From positions 2,360,501 through 2,424,500 of the forward strand of contig NZ_AP023243.1 of the NCBI RefSeq assembly GCF_016756495.1: DNA of 64,000 nucleotides, given 5' to 3'. The notes below the pieces were generated by a model, which was not told where the DNA came from, searched no databases, and was given only the letters and a program-made list of their open reading frames with translations. Within the stretch, counting starts at the first letter, position 1. Every line of letters begins with the position of its first letter. The position numbers and the translations under genes were made by a program. This stretch comes from Mesorhizobium sp. 113-3-3. GTDB taxonomy: Bacteria; Pseudomonadota; Alphaproteobacteria; Rhizobiales; Rhizobiaceae. Positions 35,074-44,117 of the stretch are shown in pieces.

Positions 35074-38000
35074 TCACTTCCCCGGCCTGCCGGTCTTGCC
35101 TGGCCGCCGCTTTTCCCGACGGGCGTCGCCTGGGTCCTCGTAAGAGCCGATGCCGGCGCGCTGGCGAACGATTGGTTTGCCGTCGCGATCCGCCGCGCCC
35201 CCCTCTGTCCTGCCGGACATCTCCCTCACGAGGGGGGAGATCGGCTGGGGCTTCGCCGGCACTTTTCCCTCGACCGGCTTTTCCGTGCGCCGCACCGTCA
35301 TCTCGTCCAGCGAGTTCTTCTTGAACAGCGGCTTGACCGGCTCGCCGGGAATACCGAAATCGGAGCCGTGCGCTTCGGATGCCGACTGTTTCTTGAACAG
35401 CGAGCGCGACACCGCACCCGCGGGTGTCGGCATGTCGGTGCCTGGCCCCATGTCGTCGATCGAGGGTTTGGCGAACAGCGGCTTCGTCACCGGCACGGCG
35501 CCGTCGGCGCCCATCTCGTCGAGATCGGGCTTGCGGAAGAGGTTGGGCCGGGCGGCCTTGGCCGCCTCTTCGGCGGCGCGCGCCTCGTCGAGCTTGCGGA
35601 AACGCTCCTGTTCCTCGGCCGTGCGATGCTTGGCCACGCCCTTGTTGTGCTTGCCCTTTTCGCGGCCCGAGACCGGGCTTTCCATGTCGGCGTATTTGGC
35701 CAGTGGGTCCTCGGAGATGGACAGTTCCATCTCGCGCAGCCGCTTGATCTCGTCGCGTATGCGCGCTGCCTTCTCGAAGTCGAGATTGGCGGCGGCGTCG
35801 CGCATCTGCTTCTCCATCGCGTCGAGATGCGCCTTGAGGTTGTTGCCCATCATGGCGCCGGCGCTGTCGGTGAACTGCGAGATGTCGGCGCGGACGTGGT
35901 CCTTCTCGTAGACCGAGTCCAGAATGTCCGAGATGCGCGACTTGACCGATTCCGGCGTGATGCCGTTGGCGGCGTTCCACTCCATCTGCTTTTCGCGGCG
36001 GCGGCTGGTCTCGGCCATCGCGCGTTCCATCGAGCCGGTGACCTGGTCGGCATAAAGGATGACCTTGCCGTCGACGTTGCGCGCGGCGCGGCCGATGGTC
36101 TGGATCAGCGACGTCTCGGAGCGCAGGAAACCTTCCTTGTCGGCATCGAGAATGGCGACGAAGCCGCATTCGGGGATGTCGAGGCCTTCGCGCAAAAGGT
36201 TGATGCCGACCAGCACGTCGAAAGCGCCGAGGCGCAAGTCGCGCAGGATCTCGATGCGCTCCAGCGTGTCGATGTCGGAGTGCATGTAGCGCACGCGCAC
36301 GCCTTGCTCATGCAGGTATTCGGTCAGGTCCTCGGCCATGCGCTTGGTCAGCACGGTGACCAGCGTGCGGTAGCCGGCGGCCGTGGTCTCGCGGATCTCG
36401 CCGACGACATCGTCGACCTGGCTCTTCGCCGGGCGCACTTCGACCGGCGGGTCGATCAGGCCGGTCGGGCGGATGACCTGCTCGGCGAAGACGCCGCCGG
36501 ACTGTTCCATTTCCCAGCCGCCCGGCGTCGCCGAAACGGCGACGGACAGCGGACGCATGGCATCCCATTCCTCGAAACGCAGCGGCCGGTTGTCCATGCA
36601 GGAGGGCAGGCGGAAGCCATATTCGGCCAGCGTCGCCTTGCGCCGGAAGTCGCCGCGATACATGCCGCCGATCTGCGGCACGGTGACATGGCTTTCGTCT
36701 ATGAAGACCAGCGCATTGTCGGGAATGTATTCGAACAAGGTCGGCGGCGGATCGCCCGGCTGGCGGCCGGTGAGATAGCGCGAATAGTTCTCGATGCCAG
36801 CGCAGGAGCCGGTGGCTTCCAGCATTTCAAGGTCGAAACGGGTGCGCTGCTCCAGACGCTGCGCTTCCAGCAGGCGGCCGGCACGCTCGAGTTCGACCAG
36901 ACGCTGCTTGAGCTCTTCCTTGATCGACTTGATCGCCTGGTTGAGCGTCGGGCGCGGCGTCACATAGTGCGAATTGGCGTAGATCTTGACGCTTTTCAGC
37001 TCGCCGGTCTTCTGGCCGGTCAGCGGGTCGAATTCGGTGATCTGCTCGATCTCGTCGCCGAACATCGAGATGCGCCAGGCGCGGTCCTCAAGGTGGGCCG
37101 GGAAGATCTCGATCGTGTCGCCGCGCACGCGGAATGAACCGCGCACGAAATTGATGTCCTGGCGCTTGTACTGCTGGGCAACGAGGTCGGCGAGCAGGGC
37201 GCGCTGGTCGAGCCGGTCGCCGATCTGCATCTGGAAAGTCATCGCCGTATAGGTCTCGACCGAACCGATACCGTAGATGCAGGAGACAGAGGCGACGATG
37301 ATGACGTCGTCACGCTCGAGCAGCGAGCGCGTCGCCGAGTGCCGCATACGGTCGATCTGCTCGTTGATCGAGGATTCCTTCTCGATGAAGGTGTCGGTGC
37401 GCGGGACGTAGGCTTCCGGCTGGTAATAATCGTAATAGGAGACGAAATACTCCACCGCATTGTCGGGGAAGAATTTCTTGAACTCGGAATAGAGCTGCGC
37501 GGCCAGCGTCTTGTTCGGCGCCAGGATCAGGGCAGGGCGCTGCGTCTCCTCGATCACCTTGGCCATGGTGAAGGTTTTTCCCGAGCCGGTGACGCCGAGC
37601 AGCACCTGGGTGCGGTCGTTGTTGTCGACGCCTTCGACAAGATCCTTGATGGCGGTCGGCTGGTCGCCGGCCGGCTCGAAGTCCGACACCATCTTGATGG
37701 CGATGCCGCCTTCCGACTTTTCCGGGCGGGCAGGGCGGTGCGGCGTCCACAGCACGCCGTCCTTGTGCAGCGGATTGCCGGATTCGATCAGTGCCGAGAG
37801 GGCGGCGACCGTCGCGGTGACGCCGCTCGACGTCATCGTCTCGGCCTCTTCCAGCGAGATGTCGAGGCCGGCAACCGGATTGAGGCCGGCCGCCGTGCGT
37901 TCACGCGCCGTGGCCGCGCCGCCCATCGAGGTGCCGCGCGCCGTGCGTCCGGGCGCGGCGGAGCGCTCGGGAATCTTCTTCGACGGCTTTGGCGCTTTGC

Positions 38001-38244
38001 CGCCGTCGCCCTTGCCGGCCTGGCGCCCTTCGCGTTCGGCTTCCTGCTCGATCTGTTCGGCCCAGTCGGCGATCGAACCGGTCAGCGGCGTGCCCGACAG
38101 TTCGGGCTGCGGCATCTCGGCGAAGCCGCCTTTGTGCAGCGGTTCCGAAGCGTCGAGGAAATCGGTCAGCGGGCTGCGCCGCTTCGGCGCGGCGCGGTCG
38201 TCATTCGCCGTCGGCGGCGTTTTTTTATCAGGGGATTTGGCCAT
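35074..38244 (-). CDS. uvrB: Excinuclease ABC subunit B, strongly extended
   Basis: DNA-damage verification helicase of nucleotide excision repair. The catalytic core is complete: [11 protein letters not shown] at 189-199, Walker A GVTGSGKT (217-224), [12 protein letters not shown] beta-hairpin, DESH box, GRAARN motif VI, and a UVR domain ([30 protein letters not shown]). At 1056 residues it is far longer than E. coli UvrB (673): about 185 extra residues at the N-terminus, basic and disordered-looking, and about 220 at the C-terminus. The C-tail has four LF[RAK]K repeats (residues 902, 923, 949, 974) and an inserted repeat-element peptide (1001-1017). Confidence 0.97.
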   Translation of the reverse strand: MAKSPDKKTPPTANDDRAAPKRRSPLTDFLDASEPLHKGGFAEMPQPELSGTPLTGSIADWAEQIEQEAEREGRQAGKGDGGKAPKPSKKIPERSAAPGRTARGTSMGGAATARERTAAGLNPVAGLDISLEEAETMTSSGVTATVAALSALIESGNPLHKDGVLWTPHRPARPEKSEGGIAIKMVSDFEPAGDQPTAIKDLVEGVDNNDRTQVLLGVTGSGKTFTMAKVIEETQRPALILAPNKTLAAQLYSEFKKFFPDNAVEYFVSYYDYYQPEAYVPRTDTFIEKESSINEQIDRMRHSATRSLLERDDVIIVASVSCIYGIGSVETYTAMTFQMQIGDRLDQRALLADLVAQQYKRQDINFVRGSFRVRGDTIEIFPAHLEDRAWRISMFGDEIEQITEFDPLTGQKTGELKSVKIYANSHYVTPRPTLNQAIKSIKEELKQRLVELERAGRLLEAQRLEQRTRFDLEMLEATGSCAGIENYSRYLTGRQPGDPPPTLFEYIPDNALVFIDESHVTVPQIGGMYRGDFRRKATLAEYGFRLPSCMDNRPLRFEEWDAMRPLSVAVSATPGGWEMEQSGGVFAEQVIRPTGLIDPPVEVRPAKSQVDDVVGEIRETTAAGYRTLVTVLTKRMAEDLTEYLHEQGVRVRYMHSDIDTLERIEILRDLRLGAFDVLVGINLLREGLDIPECGFVAILDADKEGFLRSETSLIQTIGRAARNVDGKVILYADQVTGSMERAMAETSRRREKQMEWNAANGITPESVKSRISDILDSVYEKDHVRADISQFTDSAGAMMGNNLKAHLDAMEKQMRDAAANLDFEKAARIRDEIKRLREMELSISEDPLAKYADMESPVSGREKGKHNKGVAKHRTAEEQERFRKLDEARAAEEAAKAARPNLFRKPDLDEMGADGAVPVTKPLFAKPSIDDMGPGTDMPTPAGAVSRSLFKKQSASEAHGSDFGIPGEPVKPLFKKNSLDEMTVRRTEKPVEGKVPAKPQPISPLVREMSGRTEGGAADRDGKPIVRQRAGIGSYEDPGDARREKRRPGKTGRPGK
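35194..35244. repeat. Repeat element inserted in frame in the uvrB 3' end
   Basis: This segment is related to the end of the palindromic element at 22131 (shared core TGTCCTGCCGGACAT, then CTCCC and a GGGGAGA return arm). It is read through without a stop and gives the UvrB residues [30 protein letters not shown] is the familiar conceptual translation of this rhizobial repeat class. Confidence 0.75.
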
Positions 38245-38369
38245 GTCCCGAATATGGGAGGTCTTGGCGAAAATAGAAAGAGCGCGATGCGGCGCGGCGC
38301 ATGCCCGGATGCGGCTCCTGACAGTAGGCTGTCAGGAGGAGGCAGTTGCCGGGGACCACCTGCCTGCGT

Positions 38370-39995
38370 TCAGGCGCCCCGGGCGTTGTCCGTCGCCACT
38401 TGAGTCGGCGATCCGTTCAGGCGCGGCACCACGACGAGGCGTGTGACCTTGCCCTTCTTGAAGGCGGCGAGGAAGCGGGCATAGTCCCTGAAGACCACGC
38501 AGCCATTGGACTCGGCGCGGCCGCCGCGCAGCATGTAGGTGTGGGCGAGCAGGCCGTCGCGGTTGTATTTGTTGCCGCCGCTCGTCGGCGTCAGGCGTAT
38601 GGCCTCGACGCCATGGAAGCGGGATTCACGCAGCGACAGATTGTAGGTGTTGGGCGGCGTCGGGCCGCGATCCTTGACGTGGACATAGCGCGGCTGGTCG
38701 ACCATGGCGCCGAGGCCGGAATGCGCCTCGAGCCGCTGGCCGTCCGGCATGTAGACGGTCTTGGCGCTGATGTCATAGACGGCGACGCCGTGGCCGGCTC
38801 CGCTGCCGCCGCCCGGTCCGTTGAACAGGTTCCTGAATGCCTGGCCAAGGCCGCCCGAAGGCGTGTCCGGCTTGGCATAGGCCAGCACATCGCCGCCATC
38901 GCCCGGCCGGCCGGCCCGGGCCGGCCTTGCCGGCTGGGCTTGCTGGACCGGCTTTGTCTGCGGCGCCGGCTTCTGCTGCGCGATCCTGGGCTGAGCAATC
39001 CTGGTCTGCGGCGCAGGTTCATCCTGTTCCACCACGGCCTTCGGCTGCCGCGGCGCGTCATATTGCGGGCGGTGGGTCGGCAGTGGCACGTCGTCGGTCA
39101 GCGCATCCGGCAGCGAGGCGGCGTCGCCGGGCTGTTGCGGCTGGGTTTCGGCAGGCTCAACCGTGATATCGGCCGAGGAGCCGGTCATCGGCAGCGGCGA
39201 GGCGAAGGCTTCGTCCTCGACCGGCAGCGACTCGACAAGGGCCAGCGCCAGCTGTGCATTGTCAGGCGTCTGCGACTGGGCAAAGCCCGCCGGCGCCGGC
39301 GCGGTCTGGACGACGGTATCGGCACGGGCGAAGCGTTCAGCCGCCGGAGCCGGCATGTTATCCGACAGGCTGGCCATCACCTGGACCGATGGCACAAGCG
39401 ATGCCTCGGTGACCTGCGGCGCGGCCTTGGAAATCACCGGGCGGGCATCGGCAGTGGCGACAGGCTTGCCGGCAGCAAAGGCAGCGGCCAGCTTGCTCGG
39501 CGAGAGCGACGCTTCCATGCGTTCGAAGCGCTCCTGCGCTTTCGACTTCAGGATTGGCTGTTCCGGTCTTGCATGGGCCGCGAGGCGCGCGGACTTCTCA
39601 CCCAGCGGGCTCACACTGGCCAGCTTGAAGCACGTGGCGCCGCATTGCACGGCATGGTCGTGCAGGGCCTGCGCGCCGCCATGGGCATTGGCCAGCACGA
39701 ACGGCGCCGAGGATCTGAGGAAATGCTGTTTGAGCGGATCGGCCATCGCCAGCGAGCCCGGCATGGCCAGCGTTTGCGGCAGCCCGCCGCCCGACGTCGC
39801 CGACAGCGAGGCGCCGACGGAACTGAGGCCGGCCATGGTGCCGATCAGCCAGAGGCCGACAGCAGCACTGGCACCGGGCACCGCGACCCAGCGGACGATC
39901 CGTTTCGGGTTGAAGGAAGGGATGCGCTGCGCATCGACGAACTCGCCGCCCTCGCGCTGGTCCCAATTTATTTTGTGTTTACTCGACAACGCCAT
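38370..39995 (-). CDS. DUF2778 (Tlde1-like L,D-transpeptidase fold) envelope protein
   Basis: 541 residues. Cytoplasmic N-terminus, one membrane helix (about 35-60), a long Pro/Ala/Gln-rich periplasmic linker, and a C-terminal DUF2778 domain from about 405 (GVAVYDISAKTVYMPDGQRLEAHSGLG). The catalytic-looking pair is His485 in LAHTYMLRGG and Cys499 in ESNGCVVF, matching the H...S.GC pattern of L,D-transpeptidase-like enzymes. DUF2778 includes the Tlde1 peptidoglycan-acting effectors, but the anchored architecture points to a housekeeping cell-wall role. Monocistronic, divergent from the methyltransferase operon. Confidence 0.85.
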   Translation of the reverse strand: MALSSKHKINWDQREGGEFVDAQRIPSFNPKRIVRWVAVPGASAAVGLWLIGTMAGLSSVGASLSATSGGGLPQTLAMPGSLAMADPLKQHFLRSSAPFVLANAHGGAQALHDHAVQCGATCFKLASVSPLGEKSARLAAHARPEQPILKSKAQERFERMEASLSPSKLAAAFAAGKPVATADARPVISKAAPQVTEASLVPSVQVMASLSDNMPAPAAERFARADTVVQTAPAPAGFAQSQTPDNAQLALALVESLPVEDEAFASPLPMTGSSADITVEPAETQPQQPGDAASLPDALTDDVPLPTHRPQYDAPRQPKAVVEQDEPAPQTRIAQPRIAQQKPAPQTKPVQQAQPARPARAGRPGDGGDVLAYAKPDTPSGGLGQAFRNLFNGPGGGSGAGHGVAVYDISAKTVYMPDGQRLEAHSGLGAMVDQPRYVHVKDRGPTPPNTYNLSLRESRFHGVEAIRLTPTSGGNKYNRDGLLAHTYMLRGGRAESNGCVVFRDYARFLAAFKKGKVTRLVVVPRLNGSPTQVATDNARGA

Positions 39996-40514
39996 GCAAC
40001 CAATCTCGCTCCAATCGGTTTTCCCCGTACGTGGCCTTGTCAGCCGCGACGACCATTCTGCGAGTGATCCCAGGGTGGTCCCCGACGCGTTTGCCGCGCC
40101 TGTCGTTGATTGCCGATTGCTTCAAAATATGGACAAAGTTGGTTAACCAATCCCTCTCAAATCCAACTTTGAGACGTGAACTTTGTGCCAAAAAAGGCTC
40201 GTCCACGATCATGCACGCGGTATTACAGCCCTTCCGAAGCAGGTTTGCTGCCTGTTTTTGACGGCCGAGTCAAGCACAACAGCCCTTGCTAATATAAGGA
40301 AAAGGCTCTCCAGCGAGCCCTGCGGCAATGCGGCGCGCCATTCCACGGTCCTGAAAAAGGCTGATGGCATCGGCAAAACTGTTGCCCGCGCGCCACATTT
40401 TTCCGGCCTGCACGGCCGCCCTTCTACGCCCATTGACTCGTTTTGGGAGCCGGTGCAATCGGGTTGAAGTGCTTGGTTTTGGGGTGGCAAAGGCCACTTT
40501 TGGAGGCTTTTTCC
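39996..40514. promoter_or_regulatory. 519-bp divergent intergenic region with dyads
   Basis: No gene supported. It contains a 9-bp inverted repeat CAAAGTTGG (40134-40142)/CCAACTTTG (40163-40171), overlapping the perfect palindrome TTGGTTAACCAA (40139-40150), about 140-175 bp upstream of the DUF2778 start. Promoters of both the DUF2778 gene and the methyltransferase operon should be here. Confidence 0.55.
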
Positions 40515-41384
40515 ATGAAGCGTCGAGATTTCTTGACGCTGTCGGCGGGTGCGGCGGCGTTCTCCATTCTTCCAGCCACGGTCAGGGCCAACGTGCCCGT
40601 GCCCTACGACCGCAACGCCGAAGTGCCGTTCAACGACAAAAAATCGTTCATCGACTGGATGGTGGCCAATCGCGGCGAGGATCCGAAGTTTTTGGCCGAG
40701 CGCTTCGATCGCTTCCAGATCATGGTCTACAACAAGGACGTGCTGGACGACCGCAACAAGCGCGCCTTCCTTTTGACGCCGCGTGAGGAATTCGTGCTGC
40801 CGCAGAATCTGGGGCGCGCCTATGACCATGCCTTTCTCGACATCGGCTATGGCGTGACGATTTCCGGTCCGCACCTCGTCGGGCGGATGACGACGGCCAT
40901 CGACGTGCAATTCGGCGAGGCCGTGCTCGAGGTAGGCACCGGCTCCGGTTACCAGTCGGCCTATCTCGCCAACCTCACCGACAAGGTGCACACGATCGAG
41001 ATCATCAATCCGCTGGCGCAGCGCACGCGGCGCACCTATGACGGGCTGGTCGAGCGAGGCTACAGCGAGTTCGGTTCGGTCACCAGCCGCAATGCCGACG
41101 GCTATTATGGCTGGGAGAGTGTCGGCCCATTCGACAAGATCATCGTCACCTGCGGCATCGACCACATTCCGCCGTCGCTGCTGCAGCAGCTGAAGCCCAA
41201 TGGCGTCATGGTCATTCCGGTCGGCCCGCCTGGCGCGCAGCACGTGCTCAAGGTGACCAAGCAGCAGCTTGCCGACGGCACGTTCAACATCGTCCGCTCG
41301 GACATATACAATGGCAAGGTCGTACCGTTCGTGCCGTTCACCAAGCTGGAAGGCGACCAGATCGTCGGCACGCACAACAGCTGA
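40515..41384 (+). CDS. Protein-L-isoaspartate O-methyltransferase family protein with Tat signal
   Basis: 289 residues from ATG 40515, Shine-Dalgarno GGAGG. The N-terminus is a twin-arginine signal (MKRRDFLTLSAGAAAFSILPATVRA, probable cut after residue 25). Then the PCMT fold: LDIGYGVTISGPHLVGRM (the family's 'G..ISQP' site), SAM motif EVGTGSGYQSAYLA (139-152), and a C-terminal LKPNGVMVIPVG. It would repair isoaspartate in exported proteins, although SAM supply outside the cytoplasm is a problem unless it acts before export. Leads a three-gene operon with 41409 and 44117. Confidence 0.85.
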   Translation: MKRRDFLTLSAGAAAFSILPATVRANVPVPYDRNAEVPFNDKKSFIDWMVANRGEDPKFLAERFDRFQIMVYNKDVLDDRNKRAFLLTPREEFVLPQNLGRAYDHAFLDIGYGVTISGPHLVGRMTTAIDVQFGEAVLEVGTGSGYQSAYLANLTDKVHTIEIINPLAQRTRRTYDGLVERGYSEFGSVTSRNADGYYGWESVGPFDKIIVTCGIDHIPPSLLQQLKPNGVMVIPVGPPGAQHVLKVTKQQLADGTFNIVRSDIYNGKVVPFVPFTKLEGDQIVGTHNS

Positions 41385-41408
41385 GCATTGCGGCATCAAG
41401 GGACCTGA

Positions 41409-44117
41409 ATGGCTGCCGTCGCATCGAATTCCCGCCCGACCATCCCGTCCCTCGAGGCGCCTCGGCTGGCGCATTACCTGGCGGTCGGGCTGATCGCCGG
41501 CGCCATCATCGCGCTGCAGATCGCGGTCATGCGGGTGTTCGCCGTTGGCAGCTGGTCGCATTTCGGTTCGCTGGTGGTCAGTCTCGCCATGCTCGGCTTC
41601 TCGCTGTCCAGCGTCGTCATCTTCGCCGGCAAGGGCTGGTTCGACCGCCACTGGCAAGGGGCCGCCACCGCGGCCCTGCTGCTGATCGGTCCGCTCGCCG
41701 TCGGCTCCAATCTCGTCGCCCAGACGGTGCCGTTCAATGCCATCTTCCTGGTATCCGACCCGGCGCAGAAATGGCGGCTGCTCGCCAATTTCTTGCTCTA
41801 TCTCCTGCCGTTCCTGGCCGGCGCGTTCTTCCTCGGCATCGTCTTCCTGAAAAGCCGCACCGCCTTCGGCCGCGTCTATTTCGCCGACCTCACCGGCTCG
41901 GGGCTCGCCGGCCTCGTGGTGCTGGTGTCGCTCTACCTGTTCGCGCCGGAAACCATCATCGTCGTGCCGCTGCTGCTCTGGGCGGCCGGTTCGATCCTGT
42001 GGTTCTTCGCGTTCGGCGCCTGGAAGAGCGTTGTCGCCGGCGTGGTCGTGGCGGCGCTGTCGGTCGCCGGCTATCTCATGCTGCCCGTGCTTCTCGGCAT
42101 CCCGGACATCGCCGTGTCGCAGTACAAGGGCGTCGCCTATGCCCGCAATTTTCCGGATGGCAAGCGCATCTACCGCAGCGTCTCGCCTTTCGGCGACCTG
42201 CAGGTCTATGCCAGCTCCTACATGCATTTCGCGCCGGGCCTGAGCGACAACGCCGCCTTCGGCATGCCCGAAGTGCCGGCCAACACCTATGTCGGCATGT
42301 ACCGCGACGGCGACGGGCCGGAAGGCATCATGCGCAATCTGGCGCCGGCCGAGCAGGTCTATTTCCGCTATCTGCCGATGCACTATCCCTATGTCATCAA
42401 GGACAAGCCCAAAACCTTCGTGGTGCAGTTCGGCGGCGGCATCTCCACGCAGGCCGCGCTCAATGCCGGTTCGACCTCGGTGACCGTCGCCGAGAGCAAC
42501 CCGATGACCTTGCGGGCATTCCGCGACCCGGTGCTGAAAGATGTCACCGGCGATATCCTGGCCGAGCCGCGGCTCAAGGTCATCGACTATGACGGGCGGC
42601 TGTTCCTCGCCAACACGAGCGAGCGCTACGACGTCATCGACCTCAGCCTCGCCGACAGTGTAGGCCTGTCCAATCCCGGCGGCTTCGCCATCTCGGAGAA
42701 ATACGCCTACACGCGCGAAGCGATGCTGAGCTACATGCACGCGCTGGCCGATGGCGGCGTGCTGTCGATCACCTTGTGGAACAAGGAAGAGCCGCCGAAA
42801 TCGGTGCTGAAGCTCTATTCGACCGTCGCCGAGGCGGCGAAGACCTTCGACAGCCAGGGTGCGGCCAACGACATCTTCGCCGTGTCGAGTTACCTCTCGA
42901 CCACGACCGTGCTGTTCAAGAGCGGCGGCTTCACCGAGGCCGAAATCAAGACGCTGCGCGACTACACCAGGTCGATGTCCTGGGAAGAGGTCTACTATCC
43001 AGGAATGATTTATGACGGCTCGAGCGCGCAAAAGGTACTCGACGATTACCGCGCCTCGATCTTCGGCAGCGGACAGGACGCGACACTGGCGCAGCAGCCG
43101 GCCGCCGATGCGACCGCGCCCGCCGACCCGACCGCTCCGGTCAACCCGGATTGCGATCCGACGGCGCCCGCCGATCCGACGCTCGACGCCTGCGCAGGCA
43201 CCGTCGGCGATGCCGGCCCGCAAGTGTTGCCGGCAACGGAACTGCAGCGCATGGCCTGGCACGCGCTGTTGACCGGCGGTTGGGAGAAACTTGCCGGCGA
43301 CTATGTCTTCGATGCGCGGGCGCTGAGCAACGACCAGCCCTATTTCGCCGCCTATGTGAAGGTCGCCGACCTGCCGCGCACGCTGGACAGGCTCGACCTG
43401 TTCCAGGACGATTGGGGCTATCTGTTGATCTGGGCGACGCTCGGCATCGCCTGCGTCACGGCGGCGTCGCTGGTGCTGCTGCCTGTGATCTTCGGCTGGC
43501 GCATCGTGTTCTCGCGCTCGCGCGGCAAGCTCGGCACCATCCTCTATTTCGCCTGTCTCGGCCTCGGCTACATCATGGTCGAGGTCGGGCTGATCAGCCG
43601 CTTCACCGTGGCGCTGGCCAACCCGACCGTGTCGGCCTCGGTGCTGATCTCATCGATGCTGGTGTTTTCCGGGCTCGGCAGCCTGTTTGCCGAGCGCATC
43701 TTCGACCGCGCCAGAACGCTGCTGCCGGTTGTCCTGCTGGCGGTCTGCGGGCTGCTGCTCGCCTATGGCTTCACTCTGACGCCAGTGTTGGACCGGATCG
43801 GCGCCTATCCCTATGTGGCGCGGCTGCTGCTCTGCTTCCTCTTGGTGTCGCCGCCGGCTTTCCTGATGGGCATGCCGATGGCCACCGCCATGACCTGGCT
43901 GGCGCGGCTCGGCAAGGAGCATCTGTTCGTGTGGGCCTGGGGCATCAATGGCTGTTTCTCGGTGATCGGTTCGGCCGCCGTGCCGATCGTCGCCACCAGC
44001 TTTGGCTTGAGCGCCGTGCTGCAATGGGCGGCGATCGCCTATCTCATCGCCATCCCGGCCTTCTTTGCCGTGCTGTTGCCGTCAAAGGCGACTGATATGC
44101 GGCTGGTGGCTGCCTGA
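41409..44117 (+). CDS. Membrane protein with spermidine-synthase-like domain
   Basis: 902 residues. About six membrane helices (35-260), then a soluble Rossmann methyltransferase/aminopropyltransferase-like region (about 330-560: FVVQFGGGISTQAALNAG, VAESNP, DYDGRLFLANTSERYDVIDLSLADS), and about seven more helices (650-890). The GGG and DGR positions match polyamine synthases, but the catalytic-Asp segment is altered (IDLSLADS instead of VDSTDP). An acidic linker with TAPADPT repeats (about 570-595) precedes the last block. 24 bp after the methyltransferase gene. Activity unknown. Confidence 0.8.
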   Translation: MAAVASNSRPTIPSLEAPRLAHYLAVGLIAGAIIALQIAVMRVFAVGSWSHFGSLVVSLAMLGFSLSSVVIFAGKGWFDRHWQGAATAALLLIGPLAVGSNLVAQTVPFNAIFLVSDPAQKWRLLANFLLYLLPFLAGAFFLGIVFLKSRTAFGRVYFADLTGSGLAGLVVLVSLYLFAPETIIVVPLLLWAAGSILWFFAFGAWKSVVAGVVVAALSVAGYLMLPVLLGIPDIAVSQYKGVAYARNFPDGKRIYRSVSPFGDLQVYASSYMHFAPGLSDNAAFGMPEVPANTYVGMYRDGDGPEGIMRNLAPAEQVYFRYLPMHYPYVIKDKPKTFVVQFGGGISTQAALNAGSTSVTVAESNPMTLRAFRDPVLKDVTGDILAEPRLKVIDYDGRLFLANTSERYDVIDLSLADSVGLSNPGGFAISEKYAYTREAMLSYMHALADGGVLSITLWNKEEPPKSVLKLYSTVAEAAKTFDSQGAANDIFAVSSYLSTTTVLFKSGGFTEAEIKTLRDYTRSMSWEEVYYPGMIYDGSSAQKVLDDYRASIFGSGQDATLAQQPAADATAPADPTAPVNPDCDPTAPADPTLDACAGTVGDAGPQVLPATELQRMAWHALLTGGWEKLAGDYVFDARALSNDQPYFAAYVKVADLPRTLDRLDLFQDDWGYLLIWATLGIACVTAASLVLLPVIFGWRIVFSRSRGKLGTILYFACLGLGYIMVEVGLISRFTVALANPTVSASVLISSMLVFSGLGSLFAERIFDRARTLLPVVLLAVCGLLLAYGFTLTPVLDRIGAYPYVARLLLCFLLVSPPAFLMGMPMATAMTWLARLGKEHLFVWAWGINGCFSVIGSAAVPIVATSFGLSAVLQWAAIAYLIAIPAFFAVLLPSKATDMRLVAA

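Noticed and set aside
34831..37137. 768-codon plus-strand frame opposite uvrB
   Set aside because: Mirror of uvrB codon use (GC at third positions); no recognisable product.
38346..40067. 573-codon plus-strand frame opposite the DUF2778 gene
   Set aside because: Low-complexity Arg/Gly-rich sequence without a start signal, antisense to a supported gene.
40209..43262. 1017-codon open frame antisense to the methyltransferase operon
   Set aside because: High-GC shadow frame: rich in Arg, His, Asp and Gly with no domain; the plus strand carries two well-supported genes with motifs and ribosome sites.
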